Source: Zymoseptoria tritici IPO323 (lineage: Eukaryota; Ascomycota; Dothideomycetes; Mycosphaerellales; Mycosphaerellaceae). Taken from it: 64,000 nucleotides of DNA. Under the pieces are notes generated by a model that was not told where the DNA came from, did no database searches, and worked only from the letters and a program-made list of their open reading frames with translations. The translations under genes were made by a program, and so were the position numbers. The stretch spans positions 1,922,001-1,986,000 of the forward strand of contig NC_018211.1 in assembly GCF_000219625.1 (NCBI RefSeq), read 5' to 3'. Within the stretch, counting starts at the first letter, position 1. The number at the start of each line of letters is the position of its first letter. Shown here piece after piece: positions 47,752-57,960 of the stretch.

Positions 47752-50700
47752 AACAGCCAATGTGGAGAGACATTTTAGCTCATTTTCACCATATCTCATA
47801 ATTAACGAGTAACATGGGATCCACACTCCAACACGATCCTACACCAGGCACATCTGGATCTTTCCACATCCGACCGAACGGTGTGTAGGTAGCAAATGTC
47901 CGCAGTGATTCGATTCGCGCCAGCAGCGCGCATCTCTCCTCCTGGGCGCGGCTGACTGCGGCGTCGGGTGATTCGGCTCCAATTGACTCGCGCTGATGAT
48001 CCGATGAAGAAGCTTCGAAGCGAAGCGAAGGGCACAGGGCACGTCGCGTGGCTGACTGTGGAGAGAGGAGGAAGGAAGTCAATTTCACCTCCACACCGAC
48101 TATGTATCGTGGCGTTTGGACGCGTATTCGCGGGTGTAACGACAAGCGTTCCCAGTATGTAAATGCTGCCAGAAGTCCACGACACCTTTCACAGCCGCGC
48201 TTGATAGAGAGGCAGCTCGCGCGTGGCCTGCATAGACGTGGCCTCGACAGCAGCAGCTCACGCAGAACGCAGCAGGGTGGACCTCGCCCGCATGTGGAGT
48301 GCAGTGGAGGTGGAGGCATGCAGAGCTGGGTCTCTCTCTCCTCGATTCTGTCACAGCGCGCCCGCGGGGCTCCAGCATCTCGAACCGGTGTGTATTCGGC
48401 CCGTTTGTGGACGACGGGGCGGACGACACCCTCCATGTTCAATTTCGAGTCAAATTCGCCTCGGGAAGTTTTGTACGGCTTCTCTTTCCTTCGCATCTTT
48501 CTCTGCCGGATTTCTCAGCTGGATTAGTTCTATTGGATCAATCAGCGTGGCTTGTTGATCAATGAAGAGTTTCTTTGCGCTCGCTGTTGGTGGTGTTTCA
48601 TCTCGCTTTGTAGTAGACCATCGCCCTCCCTCGAAGTGACTACTGACGACTGACTTTGAATCCACATGACAGCCACAGCACAATCAGCCCTGTTCCCTAC
48701 ATCGCGTCGCCTGCGATGCTGTACTGCTTTCAAAACTCGAACAAGGCACGTCCTTGTAGCGGTAGACAAGAACAGGACATGGTTGCGCCCGCCTTTCACA
48801 TTGGCCGCCCCGTAATAACCCCAGATCTCACCAACAGTCCTCACATCAATCCGTTGCGTCGCGTGTGCGCTCAAAGTCTCGGGGCAGTAAACACGTTCAC
48901 ATCCATCGTCCTGCCCTCGCGGCCACTAGCCCCATAGTCTACGCCACGCTCCCAAAACCACGCTCCGAATTTCCCGATCAGAGGTCTTCCTCCGACGGGC
49001 ACCACCGTGCAAGATGGCAGCGAGCGTAAGCCAAGCCACGTGCTCGTCGTAGATCAGAGCTTGTTTTCTTACGACTTCAATCACGTGGCCGGCTCCTGGT
49101 CTGCAAATTTTTCATCACACTTTTTGAGTTTTTGCGCGCTCGGACACGCCGCCAGAGAACAACACGCGGGGATGTAATTTCCAATTCTGCGAACAAGGGC
49201 GATGATTTAGAGTTGAGCTAGGGTGGAGTGGGCGGGTGGGAAGGTTGTTCTGGAAGAGCGTCTGGAATCGCGGAACCGGGACTTGACGACTTCGATGCGC
49301 GCTTCTTTTTTCGGAACACCTGGCTCGATCGCGCGGTCGTGCAGCGAAAGTAAGTATCGAGTGTGTCAGATCGCTTGTATGCTGGTATACCTTCTCATGA
49401 TGGAAGGATGGTTCAGGTGCTGGGTTACGTGGCGCGTTCGAGATGAGGATGTCGTAAGATCACGAAACCCTTGCGACTTTTTTTCCGGGGCCAGGACAGG
49501 GTAAGCCTGGTCGGATGAGGCAATTGACGGCTTCTGGAAAGATGGTAGAAGAAGTGTCGGATCGGGCACGCACGAGCTGATGATGTGATTGCTTTCTGGG
49601 GTAAGGAGATGAATCTTGTGAATGCGACCAGAAGCTGGGGTTTGCGGAGTACGAAATGAAACCTGGTTCCCTGTGATCGCGGTGATGTCGCGATCGGTTG
49701 AGGACTACCTTACTTCCGACCTTCGCTGCACTTTCTCGGCGAGGTGATGAGCTAGGCATGGAGGTCGCACGTAGCTGCCATCACTGAGCGTGGACGCATT
49801 CCTTGTGCTTGAGCCTGCGGACCAAGTCCTTCTCCGCTAGCACGTTGCTGACCAGATGGCAGCACGCGAGCAATGCAAACAGCTCCCCAACTTCCATCCG
49901 CTACGGACCCCGAAGCCACGGAACCATCTTCGGCACCGACATCCAGCTCCGACCTAAAGACGATCTAGAGGAGCCTGATAGTCCGCCACGAGGCTATATT
50001 TGCTGCTACTATACATCCACTGCAGTCCGCTGCTTCGTTATTAGCTCACAAGTCTTCAACCTTTGTCATCTCCTCCGACGCTACGATGAAGCAGAGAGAC
50101 AAGTCAAACCGCCACGCCTTCTCCGGATCTGCGCCATGCATCGATTCAGAGTCGAAGGATTTGAGATCTGTGGAGGTGTGAAGGCAGTTTTGGGTGTTCC
50201 TCCGAAGAGCGAGTCAGGACCGACGGGATGTCGGACCTCAGAGCCGAGGGAGACGGCTGGACTGACTTTGCCATCTCGAATGGCTCTGATCATAGCATGC
50301 TTCCTCTTGTTCTGTCAGTATGCTTCTGAGCTCACCTCGCAGGTATCCTTACCATCTCAAATGCATTACGACGCAGTCCACAGTATCTGCAGTCATCAGA
50401 AAGGTCAGCAGTGTGCTGTGAAAACGGCCTTCCATCATACGACCAGCCAGCCGTTGGGCGAGACTGCACGCTTCGCGGTCTGCAATGCTCAGGCGAGTCA
50501 AGGTATATTGATGGCGCTATACGGAGTTCGACGTCCATTGCTCCAAGACCGCTGAGTAGGAAGGAACAGGATCCTCACAGTTGATCCATCCACCAACACC
50601 AACCCTCTCATCGCCATGACAGCTAGGGGAGCATCTTAATGCACCCGCCATGCATATCGAAGTCCGCCGAATTCGGGGACCTGTTGACAGAAAGTGCAGA

Positions 50701-52075
50701 GCCGGTCAACGACGTCGATGGATTCTTCCGCATCTTAATCTGTGAACGCCTATACATCTCCATGTGCCGGAGTCGCTCACCGCATAGCTCTAGGAGAAAG
50801 AAGGAAAAGGACTCTTGCTGACCGCAGTCCGCAGCGACAGCAAGTCGACGCAAGGTAAGGCATAGCTGGTTCATATCGTTTTCGAATGTCATGTCGCAGC
50901 TTCCCTTTTCGTCCCTGTGGGAGGACGCATACGAGACGACATCATCCAGTTCTATCGTTCTCGTTTATTTTCCAACCGCCCGGCGAATTGCATTCTCGCC
51001 ATTCGTCACGACCGGCCAGCAGCAATGCCCAAGTAGTACAGCGGGTGAACGCATAGGATAGTGGCCACTTCGCAGCGCAGGCGCATCTACCACCTTCTAG
51101 GTTGCATACCAAACCCAGCACTGTCCTCCGCAGACCTTGCCGCAACGTTGCCCGGAACAAGTATGAAATCCAACACGGGGCCGTCGAAAATTCAGCTCAA
51201 GAAGCGGGCACTAATTCATGCTGTCAATCCGCCGCTTGCATCGGCCGCGATTGGTTCATCTTTGCGTTCACATGCTGCATCGCAAGCTGGAACCCACACG
51301 AGCGAAAAACGACTGCGAGTACCGCAGTCTCGAAGGAGTAATGAGGCAGCCATTCCCGCGCGAACGTGCTGGGAGCCTTGCACGAGCTGACACTTCTCCC
51401 TCGACCCCGCCGCCACCGCGGGTTGAAAGGTGCAAAGTGAACCTGCTGTGTGAAATCGGGGTTGGGTTTTTGTGATTATGAATGGAATCTGGTGTGTGAT
51501 GACGGGCGGTAAAAGTCCTGGCGATGCGGGCCATTGCTGAGTTGTATCGCTTCTGCGGTGTAGCGTTGATCGTAAGGGTGATATAACTGTCAGTGGGCAT
51601 TGTTGGGAAGTCGGAGGCAGCGACGATAGGTGGGAGGGACTTGAGAGGCGGAGATGATGGAGTGAGTGTGGTTCTGATGGACGCCGAGCGGGTATATGAC
51701 CCGTTGTCGGGTTGCACCTGATCCTTGTGGCGAGCGGAGGGAATACATCTTTGCCACGAATTGAGACCTCGGCGGTGATGGCGTGTGGAATGGAGTGTTG
51801 TCGAGCCGGTAGCAGCGGATGTACATCAATGAAAGTCCGAAGAGGCTTTAACTCGTTTGCTTGAGATTTTCCTGCGCTTGAAGGGATGGCTCCGATCGAC
51901 TGTTGATTGAGTCCTGTGGCCGGAGAGTTTGGGTGGAGGATAAGATTTGTGGGCCAGCTTTCTGGAGCAGTCGAGTCTGCCCGACGCAGCAGCGGAAAAG
52001 TCCAGTCGCTTCCGAGAAGTCGCAGCATTGATCTTCGATTTTTCGCACCCCTTCAATCATTACCACCACTCAGCC
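47752..52075. other. Gene-poor region right of the MULE
   Basis: I find no confident gene in 4.3 kb. The longest frames are 47786-48496 (minus, ATG, Arg/Ser/Cys-rich), 49803-50555 (plus, no ATG at the start) and 51216-52028 (minus, ATG, Pro/Ser-rich). None has a domain, a signal peptide or a good splice pattern, and each overlaps frames of similar quality on the other strand. GTAAGT at 49350 has no convincing partner exon. The region may hold non-coding transcripts, decayed genes or long promoters. Confidence 0.4.
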
Positions 52076-53080
52076 TCACCGCCCTCTCCCTCTTCCTCTC
52101 CCGCCTCTCTTCCCACCCCTCCCTCCACCCCTGCCTTCAATACTCCTCACATCCCCCTCACTTAACCTCAACGTCCCGCCTCTCATCCTCCCCACCCCCG
52201 GTGCTCCTAGTCCCCTCTCCCTCCTCACATCCTTCCCCTTCCCGACCTTCTTCTCCCTCTCCAGCACAACCCCATTCTCCCTCGCCTCCTTCCTCCTCCC
52301 CACCTCCCTCTCCGCCCCTTTCTTGACGATCCCTTTGCGGTGAGCGAGAGGCATGTTCGTTTGTTTCAGGAGTGAAGTTTTCGCGCCGAGAGTCTGCAAG
52401 CGTTGGTCGAGGGCGAGGAGGCGGGATGCGCCGGTTGGTTGGGTGGTGGTGGCGGATGGTGTGAGGAGGTGGGACTCCGAGAGAAGGCGTTGGAGTGCGA
52501 GGTCGTTTTTGAGATTGGCTGCTTCGAGAGAGGACTCTTCGTCTTCTTTGGCTGTTGTGGTCTTGGAGGATTTGAGTGGGGTTTGTTTTTGGGTGGAGTC
52601 GAGGGTTGGTGGTTTCGAGGACTGGAGGGATGAATTAGCATGGGATTTTCTCTTCAAAATGTTTTGCCACTTGATTGATACCATAAATGCTTTCTTTCCC
52701 GGATCTGCGCTATCTCCTCCTCTCGTAAACTCAGGAAGGACGTGCTGTACGATTTCGACCTCCTCGTCGCCGTCCTCGATCCCGCTCCAGTCAGACCCGG
52801 ATAAGTCCTCATCGTCCAGATCACTGCCGGCATCATCCTCGCTTTCATCCTCCTCAGACTCGTCTTCAATTTCACTGGATTTATTCTTCTCTTTCATCGG
52901 CAACGGTTTGAACTTCGCCTCGAAAGCTTTTTGAAAAAGTGCTCTCGCCGACTCGCCATCGGACGAGGCATCACTTTCTTTTCTTCGCTTGTTAGGTGCA
53001 GCTTTCTGCGCTTCTGATTTTGGTTTTGACGCTGACTCTGATACGACCACACGCTTTCGTTTTCCTAGGAGGATTGCCAT
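52076..53080 (-). CDS. FAF1: Faf1-like 40S ribosome biogenesis protein
   Basis: The start is the ATG at 53080 (MAILLGKRKRVVVSESASKP); the frame is open 16 codons further upstream without need. Exons are 53080-52682 and 52621-52076 with a 60-nt in-frame intron (GTATCA...GCTAATTCATCCCTCCAG), giving 314 residues. Splicing yields KKAFMSSKPPTLDST, matching the motif expected in the family. Landmarks are ALFQKAFEAKFKPLP, an acidic tract, VQHVLPEFTRGGDS, NDLALQRLLSESHLL, TGASRLLALDQRLQTLGAK, QTNMPLAHRKGI and RRKEARENGVVLEREKK. The C-terminus is an Arg/Gly-rich tail (RGGGRGGKRGGRGRGRGR). Yeast Faf1 is an SSU-processome factor needed for 18S rRNA maturation. The gene is divergent from HIS6 over 215 bp. 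Confidence 0.9.
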   Translation of the reverse strand: MAILLGKRKRVVVSESASKPKSEAQKAAPNKRRKESDASSDGESARALFQKAFEAKFKPLPMKEKNKSSEIEDESEEDESEDDAGSDLDDEDLSGSDWSGIEDGDEEVEIVQHVLPEFTRGGDSADPGKKAFMVSIKWQNILKRKSHANSSLQSSKPPTLDSTQKQTPLKSSKTTTAKEDEESSLEAANLKNDLALQRLLSESHLLTPSATTTQPTGASRLLALDQRLQTLGAKTSLLKQTNMPLAHRKGIVKKGAEREVGRRKEARENGVVLEREKKVGKGKDVRRERGLGAPGVGRMRGGTLRLSEGDVRSIEGRGGGRGGKRGGRGRGRGR

Positions 53081-53295
53081 GTTCTTTTGTTTGGTTGTGA
53101 TATATGTAAATGTTCGTGCACATCGCAAAATCTCGAAACGAGGTCGAGGATCGACGGGCTCGTCCGTCTCTAGTGCAAAACTCTAAGATCCTCTGTTCCT
53201 CCTCCGTCATCTTCAACATTTCTCCAATGCCGCCTTCCTCTCTTTCCTTCTCACATACATATCATCTCGTCTCTGCCCACAGTGACTGGAAAAAA

Positions 53296-54312
53296 ATGAC
53301 CATCTTCCGCCCCTGCATCGACCTCCACGCCGGCGCCGTCAAACAAATCGTCGGCGGTACCTTGACGGACGCAATCTCTTCTTCGACCTCAAGTTCCGCC
53401 CAAACATTAAAAACGAATTTCACTTCCGAACATCCAGCGGCTTTCTACGCGGAACTGTATCGCAAACATGGACTGAAGGGTGGACATGTGATTATGTTGG
53501 GCAAGGGAAACGACGAGGCGGCGAGGGAGGCGTTGGCGGCGTGGCCCGGAGGGTTGCAAGTGGGAGGTGGAATTGGGGAGGAGAATTGTAGGGAGTGGGT
53601 GGATGCTGGGGCGGAGAGGGTAGGTCTTTTCCTCTTTTCTTTTCGTTCTTATTCCGATTGGGTGGGAGGGAGGAATTTGTAGGACTTTTGACTTCTACGA
53701 AGCGACTTGCTTTCATTTCAAGGACGTATTGTTGATCCTTTTCTCCCCGGTAGGTCATCATCACATCTTTCCTCTTTCCCTCGGGCAAATTCTCCCTCGA
53801 ACGCCTGCAATCCGTCCTCGGCGCTCTAGGCGGCGACAAGGAGAAATTGGTCATAGATCTCAGCTGTCGACGAGTGGGAGATGGGTGGAGAGTAGCGATG
53901 GATCGATGGCAGACTATTACCGAGTTCGAGATCAATAAAGGTAGGTCCCCTTTTCCCTCCTCAGTACTGAGACCCCATGTGCTCTGCATTGCTGTATGCT
54001 CACTCCATTCCCTCGCTCCTAGAAAACATCTCCCTCCTCGAACCCTACTGCGCAGAATTCCTCATCCACGCCGCCGACGCCGAGGGTCTGCAAGCGGGCA
54101 TCGACGAGAAGCTCGTCAGCCACCTCGCTTCCATCTGTACCATTCCCGTAACGTACGCGGGAGGAGGGAGGAATTTACAGGATTTGGAGCTGGTGGAGCG
54201 TTTGAGTGGTGGGAAGGTGGATTTGACGATTGGGAGTGCGTTGGATATTTTTGGGGGAAAGGGGGTCACGTTTGAGGAGTGTTGTCGTTGGAATGAGGGG
54301 AGGAGAGGGTGA
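53296..54312 (+). CDS. HIS6: ProFAR isomerase (histidine biosynthesis)
   Basis: Exons are 53296-53619, 53754-53940 and 54023-54312, giving 266 residues. This is 1-(5-phosphoribosyl)-5-[(5-phosphoribosylamino)methylideneamino]imidazole-4-carboxamide isomerase, the fourth step of histidine synthesis, a cytosolic TIM barrel. Visible are [60 protein letters not shown], then after intron one [11 protein letters not shown] and [10 protein letters not shown] with the catalytic Asp. After intron two come [36 protein letters not shown] and [14 protein letters not shown] with the second phosphate site. Introns are 134 nt (GTAGGT) and 82 nt (GTAGGT). All joins restore conserved motifs. Confidence 0.95.
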
Positions 54313-54800
54313 ATGGGCAGTGAGGATGGGAGCCGTGGCATAGAGTTGAGGTCGCGAAATGGAAGAGCTTGCTGCGGCGAGGCAGTCAGTCATGTTGCAC
54401 GGCATGCAAGTTCGGACTGACTTCGAATGCGTACCTTAGTGGGGGATGTGTACAGACGCCCCTCAGAAGCATCGTCCAGGTCCCTGGATGCAGTGCTACT
54501 GTTTTGCGACGGATCTGCTCCGCCAGTACACGGCAGCGTTGAACGTGGAATCATTTCTGGCATGGCTCTTCATCCTGATCATCAATCCGGGTATTGCTGA
54601 GGAGAGGTCGAGCTGCCAATTTAGCCGGGATGCTGCTGGCCTGGAACTCGGTCAGCGTTTGAGGAATCGACGATAAGACTCCAGATTTGTTCAGTGACGG
54701 AAATCTGCTGTCGTCAATGTCATCCATCTCAATGTCAGTGTGCCGTGAACAAAACAATCTCCCATCAATGAACCGACTCATTGGATCGTGATGCATTGTT
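54313..54800. other. Convergent intergenic region
   Basis: This lies between the 3' ends of HIS6 (plus) and a small spliced minus-strand gene. No gene is seen. Confidence 0.45.
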
Positions 54801-55231
54801 CTAAAAGTCTTGTCTGCTCTCAGCCCTACAGCCAATCCACCCCGCAAACAGCCCAGCGAGTCCAGAATCCAATTTTCCACCTGGATTGTCCAACGCACAC
54901 AACTCTCCCTCCTTCTTCCACTCTCGCACCACTCCTCTGTCTCCCTTCATCCACAACATCACGAGAGTCCAATTCTCCAGCGGTATTACCTTCGGTCCTC
55001 CCTCTCACCGGCAAGAACGAGAATTACAAATTCCGGGCGGGCTTCCAGGTACCTCACGACTGTACCTCTGTACATCCCGTCTGTCAGCAGGTACACGCGG
55101 ACGAACGGGCCGCTGTCACCTTTGACTCCAGGAGGATCCTCAAACATTGTTCCTCCGCAAAGCCGTTCCCAAGCATCTTCGACGTCAGCGGATACGGGCG
55201 GAGTCGCGTGAGACTTTGACACTCTTGTCAT
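54801..55231 (-). CDS. Small spliced protein of unknown function
   Basis: Exons are 55231-55009 and 54880-54801, joined over a 128-nt intron (GTGAGA...CAATCCAG), giving 100 residues. Exon 1 reads MTRVSKSHATPPVSADVEDA, then WERLCGGTMFEDPPGVKGDS, FVRVYLLTDGMYRGTVVRYL and PEFVILVLAG. Exon 2 adds GKLDSGLAGLFAGWIGCRAE and ends in RQDF. The join removes a stop that follows quickly in the unspliced frame and continues with a Gly/Leu-rich hydrophobic stretch. No family is recognised. It is divergent from the 165-residue gene at 55412 over 180 bp, which supports a real promoter here. Confidence 0.5.
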
Positions 55232-55411
55232 CTGCTCCGACTTCCTCACTTTTACGACCCACCCACATTGACTACGATACTGCAACCGATTCAACCAACG
55301 AACGACCACGACCGCGACCACAATACATCCCGCAGCGTCGATCTTTCCACGGGCGCGGAACCCACCCGACCAACCAGTCCACCACCACCCATCCGCCTTC
55401 CGCCAAAAAAA

Positions 55412-55909
55412 ATGTACAACGTCGACTCCCTCCCCCCCTCCTACTACGAAGAACGCCTTCTCGCCGACCAAGCCGCCCGCCTCGCCAAACAACAAACTCA
55501 ACAAAAACAACATCTCGCCGACCACACCGCCCGCCTCTCCGCCCACCTCCCGCACTGCACCGCTCAGAAATCTTCCATGCCGTGTCCGCAAAGTCTCACA
55601 TTCGCACTGTCGCAACAACGACCTTCCATGAGCCGCGTTCCATCCTCATCGGGAGGAGGAGGAGGAGGAGTGTTGGGTGGGATTTTCCAGGGTTTCGTGA
55701 AGGTGAGGAAGGAAGAGGGACGGTGGAGTGGAGCGAGTACCTCGGGGACGTGTACACCTACGGCGAAGGAGACGAGTCCGGTGACCACGCCGGGGGTTGG
55801 TGGAGGTATGAGGGAGGATGGAAGGATGACGAGGGAGGAATATGACGCGTGGCATCGCGGAAGGAAGAGGGATTGTGAGGTTGGTGCTATGCCGGCGTTC
55901 TATCATTGA
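55412..55909 (+). CDS. Hypothetical 165-residue protein
   Basis: The start is the first in-frame ATG at 55412 (MYNVDSLPPSYYEERLLADQ). The frame is open further upstream but only with a non-ATG start and Pro/Thr-rich low-complexity residues. A Gln/Lys-rich helical segment follows (AARLAKQQTQQKQHLADHTA), then Ser/Gly-rich linkers, a GGGGGGVLGGIFQGFVKVRK stretch, and a C-terminal part (EDGRMTREEYDAWHRGRKRD). Motifs such as PPSY could interact with WW domains, but this is speculative. No family is recognised. Confidence 0.6.
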   Translation: MYNVDSLPPSYYEERLLADQAARLAKQQTQQKQHLADHTARLSAHLPHCTAQKSSMPCPQSLTFALSQQRPSMSRVPSSSGGGGGGVLGGIFQGFVKVRKEEGRWSGASTSGTCTPTAKETSPVTTPGVGGGMREDGRMTREEYDAWHRGRKRDCEVGAMPAFYH

Positions 55910-57256
55910 GTTGTGTGGGTGAGAGAGGCGGAAGGTGAGGAACAAAGAGGGAGGGATATATGATGCTCAGTCATGTGGAAAGAACGGGTGGACAAGACAG
56001 GAACGATCTTACAGGCATTGGAAGTAGAGGGTGGGTTTCTTTTTCTCCGAGATGGTGGTGATGGGACATTTTGGCGGGGTTTCCAACGCGGGCGTGCTGG
56101 TAATGTTGAGCGAAGGGGTAATACGACCTCGGGAAAGGGTTGCAGAGCAAATCTGCGACTTGACGATTAACATGGCGTTTTGGTAAAACGATCCATCCTG
56201 GCAAACTTTTGGGAAAAACGGATATTCAGCAGTGCACGGCGTTTGCTTGCACCCTTTCGATATCAATGACCTTTGTTTTCTTCCAAAACGACCACTGCAT
56301 CGTTTCGCTTTAAGTCTGTTCCTTCTGGCAGATGCAGAAAAAGATGAATCTAACAACACCGCTTTCCTTCCTCGCGTACTCTCCGTCTTTCGAAAGGGGT
56401 AAGTAAGGTGATGCAACCTAAGCTTCACCACGCCATCAAACGGTCACGGGTATGATACAAGCAGTCACAGCATCGCGACCGGACTCCAATGTAGCCATGA
56501 ATAATTCTTAAAACAAAAGGAAGACTGTCCACGTCTCCTCGTAGATTAACAAGTCACACAGAATCGGTGCAAAAGAAAAAAAGAGTCGAGGCGAGGCGAA
56601 GCGAAGCGAAGCAAAAGAAAAAGGACTGAGACTTGCAAAACAAACATATCTCATTCGGCGCCTCTCGATTTCCTTTCCTTTTTCCCCAGCGGCAAACCAA
56701 ACACAAACTCACAGATGGGCTCCCACAAACGCGCAAACCCATGAAAACAGGCAAACCCGCCTTGAAAAAGTAAGGTACAAACCAAGCAAAAACCACCCCC
56801 CCACCGAACGAACACAACCCCACAAAGCGCCAGTGCTTTCGCCTGCATCGTCTATGTCCCATTTGCCCCCAACTCCCGCCTTAAACATCAATTGCTCCTG
56901 GACCTGAAACGCCGTATTCTTGGAAAGCAAAAGTAAGTCGGATCTGTCGCTCGAGGGGTGTCGTGTAAGTCCTGCCTCTCTTCTTCTCGTCGTTGTCAAC
57001 CGTAAGAGAAGGGAGATATGTCGATGGAACGAAGGACCGTCCGGAGAAAAAAGCGACCGTGTATCGTGTCCGTCCAGAAAGAAGAAACACCATTCCCGGA
57101 CCCTCGAGGCCAATCGCTGCCAACCCGAAGTGTGTGAGAAGGAGGTGGCATCCCACGTCCTCCTCTCTCCCGCTCAACCCATCCCATCATTTTCCTCTCC
57201 CGAGAGAAAAAACAACAACCCGCTGTTATTACTCGCCGTCTCTTTCAATCCCTCAT
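55910..57256. other. Intergenic region, no gene seen
   Basis: This lies between the 3' ends of the 165-residue gene and the Rheb gene. It includes a stretch of GCGAAGCGAAGC-like short repeats at 56590-56612 and pyrimidine-rich sequence on the minus strand. No coding frame is supported. Confidence 0.4.
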
Positions 57257-57960
57257 TCACATCACCCCACACTTTGAATTCCCCTCCTTCGGCTGTCCCG
57301 CCTCCTGTCCCTTTTCAATCTCTCCAATCATGCCCTCGAACGCCTTGCCCACATTCTCATTATACCTCGCACTCGCCTCGACGAATCCACACCCCAGCTC
57401 TTCCGCGAGTTTCTTCCCGTCGGCTGTTTGGACTTGTCGCTGTTCGGGGCGGAGATCGGATTTGTTGCCGACGATCATGATGGGGACTGTGTCGGCGCCC
57501 TGCAATGAAAAAAGGCAATCAGTATACATGGCGTAACCACCAGAGTTTGAGACATGTCAACTCACCAAATGATTCAAAATCTTATCCCGAATAATCCTCA
57601 CCATCTCCCAACTCTGCTTGCTCGCCACGCTATACACAATCATATACCCGTGTATCCCAATGAAATGTTTGTTGTTGAGAATGGTGTACTCGTCTTGACC
57701 CGCCGTGTCGATGATTTCGACGGCGAAATCCTGGGCGCGGTAGCGGATGACTTTGGAAAAGGTGTTTTCGATCGTCGGGTAGTAGGAGTCGACGAAGTGG
57801 CCGTCGACGTATTGCACTGTTAGGGAGGATTTGCCTGAGATGAGAGAGGTGTTAGTGGGGGTTTTGGAGAAGGGGCATGAGGGGAGAGGGAGGTGGTGGT
57901 GTTACCGACGGATCTGCTGCCTACGATGGCCATTTTGCGTTGTTTTTGTTGGGGCGGCAT
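57257..57960 (-). CDS. RHB1: Rheb-type small GTPase
   Basis: Exons are 57960-57906, 57834-57566 and 57499-57257, giving 188 residues. The protein starts MPPQQKQRKMAIVGSRSVGK. The P-loop is GSRSVGKS; the Arg at the second variable position is diagnostic of Rheb against Ras. Switch I is YYPTIENTF, switch II is DTAGQDEYTI, the base-recognition motif is VGNKSDL, and the SAK-like motif is EASARYNENV. The end CGVM is a CaaX box for prenylation. Intron one (71 nt) splits the P-loop and intron two (66 nt) lies before the NKSD segment. Rheb activates TORC1 on endomembranes under control of the TSC complex and also affects basic amino-acid uptake in yeasts. Confidence 0.96.

Noticed and set aside
47786..48496. 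236-codon minus-strand ATG frame right of the transposon
   Set aside because: It is dominated by Arg, Ser and Cys in the way of chance frames, has long competing frames on the opposite strand, and shows no domain, signal or splice support.
49803..50555. 250-codon plus-strand open frame
   Set aside because: It begins without an ATG, its first in-frame Met is far inside, and the residue pattern has no recognisable fold. Minus-strand frames of equal quality overlap it.
51216..52028. 270-codon minus-strand ATG frame rich in Pro and Ser
   Set aside because: No domain, and it overlaps other frames. Its 5' end abuts the 3' end of FAF1 without a promoter-like gap.
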